Below, piece by piece: positions 58,577 through 64,000 of a stretch of DNA of 64,000 nucleotides (position 1 is the stretch's first letter; each line of letters opens with the position of its first letter). Source of the stretch: Thalassospira sp. (lineage in GTDB: Bacteria > Pseudomonadota > Alphaproteobacteria > Rhodospirillales > Thalassospiraceae); the NCBI RefSeq assembly GCF_030690045.1, contig NZ_JAUYHK010000005.1:1-64000 (forward strand). The letters run 5' to 3'. Below the pieces are notes generated by a model, which saw only the letters and a program-made list of their open reading frames with translations, did not search any database and was not told where the DNA came from. The translations under genes and the position numbers were made by a program.

Positions 58577-59353
58577 ATGTTCGATCTGACCAATGTCGGT
58601 TTTCAAACCGATGGTAAAAATCCCCAAACCCTGCTTTCGGACATTTCCGTGACATTTCCGGCCCAAAAATTCACGGCGATTGTCGGCCATAACGGATCGG
58701 GCAAAAGCACCTTGCTAAAACTTCTGGCGCGCAAAACCACGCCGCAGGAAGGGCGCATCCTACTGGACGGCCATGATCTGGCCACGCGCAGAATACGGGA
58801 ATTTTCGCGCAAGGTCGCCTATTTGCCGCAAAACCCGGTGGTGCCGCCGCATATTACGGTGCGCGAACTGGTGGGATTTGGCCGTTATCCGTGGCGGGGT
58901 GCGTTCGGGCGATATCGCCCCGAAGATTATGATAAAATCGACTCTGCCCTCGCCATGACCCATGTCGCCGAATTTTCCGACCGCCTGGTCGTCAGCTTGT
59001 CCGGCGGAGAACGGCAACGGGTTTGGCTGGCGATGTTGCTGGCACAGGATGCGCCGGTATTGTTGCTGGACGAACCGACATCCGCCCTTGATGTCGGTCA
59101 TCAGAAAGACATCCTGCACCTGATTTCCGATTTAAAAGACCGCATCGGCCTGACCGTAATCGCCGTGCTGCACGATATTGATATGGTCGGGCGGTATTCA
59201 GATCATATTGTCGCCTTGCGCAATGGCCGTATCTGCTGGCAGGGAACCGGGCAAAACTTCATGCAGGAACCAACCCTGCGGGACATTTTCCAGACAGAGA
59301 TCGGCGTTATCCATCTTCCCGAAAGCAATCGTTTTGTCAGTTATATTGCATAG
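58577..59353 (+). CDS. iron-siderophore ABC transporter ATP-binding protein (FhuC/FecE-like)
   Basis: A 258-residue ATPase. Walker A is GHNGSGKSTLLKLL (residues about 36-49), the signature is LSGGERQRVWLAMLLAQ (about 139), Walker B is VLLLDEPTSALD and the H-loop is VIAVLHDIDMVGRYSDHI. The YLPQNPVVPPHITVRELVGFGRYPW segment is typical of FecE/FhuC. It energises uptake through the fused permease at 61220-63208. A Fur box lies directly upstream, so iron repression is likely. It is the first gene of a four-gene operon. Confidence 0.92.
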   Translation: MFDLTNVGFQTDGKNPQTLLSDISVTFPAQKFTAIVGHNGSGKSTLLKLLARKTTPQEGRILLDGHDLATRRIREFSRKVAYLPQNPVVPPHITVRELVGFGRYPWRGAFGRYRPEDYDKIDSALAMTHVAEFSDRLVVSLSGGERQRVWLAMLLAQDAPVLLLDEPTSALDVGHQKDILHLISDLKDRIGLTVIAVLHDIDMVGRYSDHIVALRNGRICWQGTGQNFMQEPTLRDIFQTEIGVIHLPESNRFVSYIA

Positions 59354-59363
59354 GAAAAAGACC

Positions 59364-60293
59364 ATGCAAAAACATTGGATTGGCCGAATTACGCTGGTTT
59401 GCACAATAGCGTTCGGCAGTCTTTTCGCCCTGCCCGCCGGGGCGGAAACATTTGACCATGAATTGGGTCAGGCCGAATTTCAAACCACCCCCACCCGTTT
59501 TGCCGTCACAAACTGGTCGCTGGTCGAAAGTCTGCTGGCGCTTGGCGTTGCACCGGTCGCCATCCCCGAGGCGGACGGTTATCGCATCTGGGTGGTGGAA
59601 CCGTCATTGCCCGAACAATTTACCGATCTGGGAACCCGTCGCGAACCGAATTTTGAAGCCCTGCGAGAAAGCCGACCCGACGCCATCCTGATCAGTTCGG
59701 AAATTTCGATGGCCTATGACAAACTCTCTGCCTTCGCACCGACGCTGGCTTATTCGATCTACAACACCGACGAACCGGCAATCGACCGGGCCGAAGCCCT
59801 GATGCGCTATCTGGGCAAGCTGACCGGCAAGGAGCATGAAGCTGAAACCGTAATAAAATCGGCCAATGACCGTATTGCCGTCGCGGCTGAACGCATTCGT
59901 CAGACCGTTGGCGATGACAAGAAATTTGCCATTGTTCGCATCCTTGATGAATCCCATTTCCGTATTCACGGGGAAAAATCCCTTTTCGGATCGACGCTGA
60001 TCCGCATGGGTTTTGAAAACACCTGGCAGGGCGAGGTGAACAGCTGGGCGTTTTATAATGGCGAGGTGTCCGATCTTGCCAAAATGGGCGACGTCCAATT
60101 CGCCTATATCGAGCCGATCGCCCCCACCACAAAGGTCAAACTGCTTGATACCGCTCTTTGGAAAACCATGCCGTTTGTCCGCAACAATCAGGTCTATGCC
60201 GTCCCTTCAAGCTGGACCTTTGGCGGTCTTATGTCGGCTGTCCGCTTTGCCGAACAGCTTGCCGATACGATTACCGCAGTCCACGGGTCCTGA
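59364..60293 (+). CDS. iron-siderophore ABC transporter substrate-binding protein (FhuD-like), copy 1
   Basis: A 309-residue periplasmic protein with a signal peptide (LVCTIAFGSLFALPAGAE, cleavage at about residue 28) and a helical-backbone binding fold. RFAVTNWSLVESLLALGVAPVA, FTDLGTRREPNFEALRESRPDAIL and AFAPTLAYSIYN are the FhuD/BtuF-type pattern. It is 10 bases downstream of the ATPase gene. It is about the same size and layout as the next gene, evidently a tandem paralogue. No outer-membrane TonB receptor is nearby. Confidence 0.88.
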   Translation: MQKHWIGRITLVCTIAFGSLFALPAGAETFDHELGQAEFQTTPTRFAVTNWSLVESLLALGVAPVAIPEADGYRIWVVEPSLPEQFTDLGTRREPNFEALRESRPDAILISSEISMAYDKLSAFAPTLAYSIYNTDEPAIDRAEALMRYLGKLTGKEHEAETVIKSANDRIAVAAERIRQTVGDDKKFAIVRILDESHFRIHGEKSLFGSTLIRMGFENTWQGEVNSWAFYNGEVSDLAKMGDVQFAYIEPIAPTTKVKLLDTALWKTMPFVRNNQVYAVPSSWTFGGLMSAVRFAEQLADTITAVHGS

Positions 60294-60296
60294 TCG

Positions 60297-61223
60297 ATGA
60301 AATTGTTTTTTGCCTGCCTTGCCGTCTTTACCACGCTAACCCTGAATGGTCAGATCGCAGCACAGGCCGAACCGATCGCCATCGAACATGAACGGGGTAC
60401 ACTGACCCTTGATCAACCGGCCCGGCGGGTGGCTGTAACCAACTGGGCATTTACGGAAACCCTGATCGAACTGGGTCTTGATCCGGTGGCAATTGCCGAT
60501 CCCGAAGATTATCGGGACTGGGTTGAAAAACCCGACCTGCCTGAAAGTTTCGTCGATATCGGGCAGCGCGGATCGCCCAATATGGAGGCGCTACGCACAG
60601 CAAAACCGGATCTGATCCTGATCAGTCAGGAACTGGACATGGCTTATGAAAGCCTGTCCAAAATCGCACCGGTCATGGTGCTGTCGGTTTATGACGATCA
60701 TAAATCTGCCTTCGATGCCGCAGCAGACATGTTGCGCAAGGTCGCAAGGGCAACCGGACGCGAAACCGAAGGCGAAGCATATCTGGCCCATGTCGATGAA
60801 AAACTGGCCGAATATGGTATCCGCATCCGTAACGCCCTTGGGCCCGGTCAAGAAATCACAGTCGCAAGTTTCTATTCGGAATCAAATATCGGCGTTTTTG
60901 GTTCCCCGTCCCTGCCCGGTTCGGTTTTGAAACGCATGGGTGTGCCGATGGCCTATGACGGGCCAGTATCGAAATGGGGTTTTGCACAGGGCGGACTGGA
61001 AATTCTCGCCCCGCTTGCCAAAAGCACGCTGGTCTATACCAACCCGGTTCCCGATGTCATCCATCAGAAAGTCTGGTCCTCACCAATCTGGAATGTTATG
61101 GATTTCGTTCGCAACAAACGGGTCTATGAACTGCCGGTCGTCTGGGCCTATGGCGGCGTTCCGTCGGGCCTGCGCTTTGCTTTGCTTCTGACCGAAAGCC
61201 TTGAAGCCGGTCCGGTCAAATGA
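60297..61223 (+). CDS. iron-siderophore ABC transporter substrate-binding protein (FhuD-like), copy 2
   Basis: A 308-residue paralogue of the preceding protein. It has a signal peptide (LFFACLAVFTTLTLNGQIAAQAE, about residues 3-25), then RVAVTNWAFTETLIELGLDPVA, FVDIGQRGSPNMEALRTAKPDLIL and KIAPVMVLSVYDD, matching copy 1 motif by motif though well diverged. It starts three bases after copy 1 and overlaps the permease gene by four bases (ATGA). Two binding proteins for one permease suggest two related siderophores. Confidence 0.88.
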   Translation: MKLFFACLAVFTTLTLNGQIAAQAEPIAIEHERGTLTLDQPARRVAVTNWAFTETLIELGLDPVAIADPEDYRDWVEKPDLPESFVDIGQRGSPNMEALRTAKPDLILISQELDMAYESLSKIAPVMVLSVYDDHKSAFDAAADMLRKVARATGRETEGEAYLAHVDEKLAEYGIRIRNALGPGQEITVASFYSESNIGVFGSPSLPGSVLKRMGVPMAYDGPVSKWGFAQGGLEILAPLAKSTLVYTNPVPDVIHQKVWSSPIWNVMDFVRNKRVYELPVVWAYGGVPSGLRFALLLTESLEAGPVK

Positions 61224-63208
61224 TCAGCAAATCCCCACGAACACCCACAATCCTCGTCTGCATTCTCGGGATTTTGACTCTGGCTGTCCTGATCCGTGAT
61301 TTCTGGCCATTCCTGCAAAACGGCACATTGGTTCAGGCCGCATTCACCCCCGATGAAACTGATTTTACGCAAATCCTGTTTCATTACAGTACCCTGCCGC
61401 GTCTTTCGATGGCGTTTCTGTGTGGGGCGGGGCTGGCCCTTGCCGGGGCGGCAATCCAGACTGTGTTGCGCAACCCGCTGGCATCCCCAACGACGTTGGG
61501 CGTCGGGGCCGGGGTTGAATTTGCCCTGACTGCCTTTTTACTAATGGCCCCGGCCTCGATGGCCCTGTTTCAGGAAGCCTTCGCCCTTGCCGGGGGGCTG
61601 GTCGCGATTGGCGCGGTCTATCTGATTGCTGCCAAACGGGGCAACGCAACGCTTTGGCTGATCCTTGCGGGGATGATTGTCAATCTGCTGCTTCAGGCCG
61701 GGTCACAGATATTGCTATTGTTTAACGAACAATATCTGCAATCGGTCTTTATGTGGGGGGCCGGTGATCTCGCCCAGAATGGCTGGGAATCTGCCCAATT
61801 CGTCCTGCCCCGCGTCCTGATCGGCATGGCCGCCATCCTTTTGCTGTCACGTCCGCTTGATCTGCTGGCGCTTGGCGATGAAACAGCCAGTTCACTGGGG
61901 GCCAGGGTCACCGCCCTTCGTCTTCTGATCCTGGGTTTTGCCGTTTTCATCACGGCGTCGGTGATTTCGGCGGCGGGTATGATCGGCTTTGTCGGACTTG
62001 CCGTCCCGGCCGCCCTGCGCATTGCCGGGCTGACACGATCCCGCGATCTCATGATCTGTTCGGTCTTTACCGGCGGTTTTGCCTTGCTGGTTATTGATTT
62101 TATCGTCCGGCAATTTAACGGGCTGGGCGGTGACACGCTGCCGACCGGGGCGGCAACCGCACTGTTTGGTGCGCCGTTTATCATTCTGATCCTGCGCAAG
62201 GCCCGTATCATGCCCGGCAGCCAAAGCGAGGAACATCACAGCGACCAGCAAATTATTTCCAAAACACGGCTCAGCATCATTTTGTGTGCCACGCTGACCA
62301 TCGGTCTCGTGTTTTCGCTGTTTGTCTCGTTTGACGGCAACGACCTTGTCTTGCTCGGCCCGTCCGATGCCCGACTGGACATTCTGCTTGGCCGGGCGGA
62401 ACGCACCTTTGCCGCCATGATCTGTGGTGCGGCCCTGGCAGTTTCAGGAACATTGATCCAGCGTGTCGGGCGCAACCCGCTCGCCAGCCCCGAAATCACC
62501 GGAGTCAGTTCGGCCACCGCCCTTGCAATGATCGTTGCCCTTGCCATTTTCGGATTTGGCCAGCGTGCTGAACTGATGATGATCGGGGCCGCCGGCGGCA
62601 TTGCGTCCCTTTTTCTCTTGTTGTTCCTGTGCCGAAAATTTACCCATGCACCGCATTACATGCTGCTGAATGGTCTGGCGCTTACCGCGATCCTTGGCGC
62701 AATTGTCCGAATCGTGCTGACGCGCAGTGGCACGCAAACAACCATGTTGATGTCATGGCTAGCCGGAACGACCTATTTCACCAATATGGACGAAGTCATG
62801 ATCGTCGCCGGTGTGACTGGTGTGTTGCTGACTGTTGCAATTGCGCTGCGCCGTCCGCTGGAACTGGCATCGCTGGGAACCGATCAATCTGTGTCACTGG
62901 GTCTTGGCATTTCGGCTTTTCAGTTCTTTATGATGTTGCTGGCCGCCGTGCTCGCCGCCAGCGCCACCCTGCTTGTCGGACCGCTCAGCTTTGTCGGATT
63001 GATGGCACCACATCTGGCGCGTGTCGCCGGATACCGCCTTGCAGGCGAGCATTTATTGGGCGCATTGCTGATTGGCGTCAATGTGATGATGGTCGCCGAA
63101 TGGCTGGCACGCAATCTGCTCTATCCCCAGCAACTGCCGACCGGCCTGATTGCGGCTGTCATCGGCACCAGTTATTTCCTGATTCTGTCGATCCGGCGAC
63201 CGCGTTAA
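61220..63208 (+). CDS. fused iron-siderophore ABC transporter permease (FhuB-like)
   Basis: A 662-residue membrane protein consisting of two FecCD-type permease halves (about 1-330 and 345-662), about 20 helices in all, like FhuB. Each half has the family motifs: RLSMAFLCGAGLALAGAAIQ with RNPLASPTTLGVGAG in the first, and RTFAAMICGAALAVSGTLIQ with RNPLASPEITGVSS in the second. The C-terminal coupling regions are VGLAVPAALRIAGL and VGLMAPHLARVAGY. It overlaps the copy-2 binding-protein gene by four bases and ends the operon. Confidence 0.93.
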   Translation: MISKSPRTPTILVCILGILTLAVLIRDFWPFLQNGTLVQAAFTPDETDFTQILFHYSTLPRLSMAFLCGAGLALAGAAIQTVLRNPLASPTTLGVGAGVEFALTAFLLMAPASMALFQEAFALAGGLVAIGAVYLIAAKRGNATLWLILAGMIVNLLLQAGSQILLLFNEQYLQSVFMWGAGDLAQNGWESAQFVLPRVLIGMAAILLLSRPLDLLALGDETASSLGARVTALRLLILGFAVFITASVISAAGMIGFVGLAVPAALRIAGLTRSRDLMICSVFTGGFALLVIDFIVRQFNGLGGDTLPTGAATALFGAPFIILILRKARIMPGSQSEEHHSDQQIISKTRLSIILCATLTIGLVFSLFVSFDGNDLVLLGPSDARLDILLGRAERTFAAMICGAALAVSGTLIQRVGRNPLASPEITGVSSATALAMIVALAIFGFGQRAELMMIGAAGGIASLFLLLFLCRKFTHAPHYMLLNGLALTAILGAIVRIVLTRSGTQTTMLMSWLAGTTYFTNMDEVMIVAGVTGVLLTVAIALRRPLELASLGTDQSVSLGLGISAFQFFMMLLAAVLAASATLLVGPLSFVGLMAPHLARVAGYRLAGEHLLGALLIGVNVMMVAEWLARNLLYPQQLPTGLIAAVIGTSYFLILSIRRPR

Positions 63209-63212
63209 ACCC

Positions 63213-64000
63213 TCATCCCCGCCGGGCGCGGCGATCTTCGCGGATCATCGCACTGGCCTTTTCGGCGATCATGATGGTCGGCGAATTGGTATTGCCCGAT
63301 GTGATGGTCGGCATGATCGAGGCATCGGCAACCCGCAAACCGTCGATCCCCCGGACCCTTAATCGGTCATCGACCACCGCCCGGTCATCATCGCCCATTT
63401 TGGCGGTGCCGACCGGGTGAAAGATGGTGGTGGCAATGTCGCCTGCCGCCCGCGCCAGATCGGTTTCACCAAAAATATGCGGCCCGGGTTTGAATTCATC
63501 GGGCCGGTATTTTGCCAGGGCTGGCTGGGCCGCGATCTTGCGGGTCAGTTCAATCGACCGCGCCGCCACCAGCCGGTCGCCATCGGTCGCCAGATAATTG
63601 GGCCGGATCGCCGGATGGCTGTGCGGATCGGGCGATTTCAAATGAATGCTGCCCCGGCTTTGTGGGCGCAGATTGCATACACTGGCAGTAAAGGCCGGAA
63701 AAGGATGCAAATCATCACCAAATTTATCCAGCGACAAAGGCTGCACATGATATTCCAGATCAGGCGTTTCCAGCGACGGGTCAGATTTGGCAAACACGCC
63801 CAACTGGCTGGGGGCCATCGACATCGGACCGGACCGTTTCAACAGATATTCCAGCCCGATGGCCGCCTTGCCCCACAGGCTGTTGGCCTGTTCATTCAGG
63901 GTTTTCACCCCTTGCACCTTAAACACACAGCGAATTTGCAAATGATCCTGCAAATTTTCGCCAACACCGGGCAAATCATGGATCACCTCAATACCGTGAT
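63213..64000 (-). CDS. GMC family oxidoreductase (choline dehydrogenase-like), partial
   Basis: The C-terminal about 262 residues of an FAD-dependent glucose-methanol-choline oxidoreductase; the coding frame is open through the right edge, so the start lies outside. The edge reads EVIHDLPGVGENLQDHLQ, the second GMC signature. Further on are HPVGTAKMGDDDRAVVD with the catalytic His (about 60 residues before the end), LRVRGIDGLRVADASIMP and SGNTNSPTIMIAEKAS. The substrate may be choline, another alcohol or a polyol. It converges with the permease gene (4 bases between stops). Confidence 0.9.
   Translation of the reverse strand, partial: HGIEVIHDLPGVGENLQDHLQIRCVFKVQGVKTLNEQANSLWGKAAIGLEYLLKRSGPMSMAPSQLGVFAKSDPSLETPDLEYHVQPLSLDKFGDDLHPFPAFTASVCNLRPQSRGSIHLKSPDPHSHPAIRPNYLATDGDRLVAARSIELTRKIAAQPALAKYRPDEFKPGPHIFGETDLARAAGDIATTIFHPVGTAKMGDDDRAVVDDRLRVRGIDGLRVADASIMPTITSGNTNSPTIMIAEKASAMIREDRRARRG

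Overview
The window is one contiguous stretch of an alphaproteobacterial chromosome. Gene content and order (glycerol ABC operon with a DUF2160 gene, PreTA-type pyrimidine catabolism, alanine-racemase-fold ornithine decarboxylase followed by a GNAT gene) and the moderate GC suggest a marine Rhodospirillales-type bacterium such as Thalassospira. That assignment is inference; no rRNA gene lies inside the window. The left edge appears to hold the promoter and boxA leader of an rRNA operon reading leftward out of the window.

Layout: (1) 1-5.7 kb: hydroxyproline catabolism, with a trans-3-hydroxyproline dehydratase, a GntR/FCD regulator, a 4-hydroxyproline epimerase, a D-amino-acid dehydrogenase and a DapA-like deaminase. 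(2) 5.7-16.3 kb: mixed surface-sugar and metabolic genes: an O-antigen ligase/glycosyltransferase fusion, a bi-domain oxidoreductase, an AEC transporter, glycerol kinase, a UDP-GlcNAc 2-epimerase homologue and succinate-semialdehyde dehydrogenase. (3) 16.7-26.8 kb: glycerol operon glpD-glpS-glpT-glpP-glpQ-DUF2160-glpV, then a chemoreceptor. (4) 26.9-43.4 kb: Sel1-repeat protein, mobA, and a complete reductive pyrimidine pathway: PreT/PreA, dihydropyrimidinase, two unrelated ureidopropionase-type hydrolases, beta-alanine transaminase, (methyl)malonate-semialdehyde dehydrogenase and an ABC importer. A RutR-like regulator is encoded alongside, with two operator-like palindromes. (5) 43.4-46.4 kb: U32 protein and an ArsB/NhaD-type permease. 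(6) 46.4-53.6 kb: a RiPP locus. (7) 53.6-64 kb: ornithine decarboxylase with a structured leader, GNAT, a YbaY/MliC-type lipoprotein, an SMP-30 lactonase, a Fur-box-preceded siderophore ABC importer with two binding proteins, and the end of a GMC oxidoreductase.

The most unusual system is at 46.4-53.6 kb. A SagB-type FMN dehydrogenase and a fused RRE/E1-like/YcaO azoline synthase are encoded divergently from a 505-residue protein made almost entirely of about 23 units of roughly 20 residues. Each unit pairs a Pro/Cys-rich segment (PPPCGFPCRIS type) with an acidic D/E-rich segment (DEELAAG or DDENLAAQ type). The protein has 38 cysteines and essentially no conventional leader. It looks like a very large multi-core precursor, or a polyazol(in)e protein. 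No leader protease or dedicated exporter is visible nearby. A strong terminator and a tandem-GNAT gene follow it.

Starts were moved from the longest open frame to internal ATG/TTG codons where a Shine-Dalgarno sequence, family alignment or neighbouring-gene overlap supported it. Family assignments come from motif recognition by eye, not from database searches.
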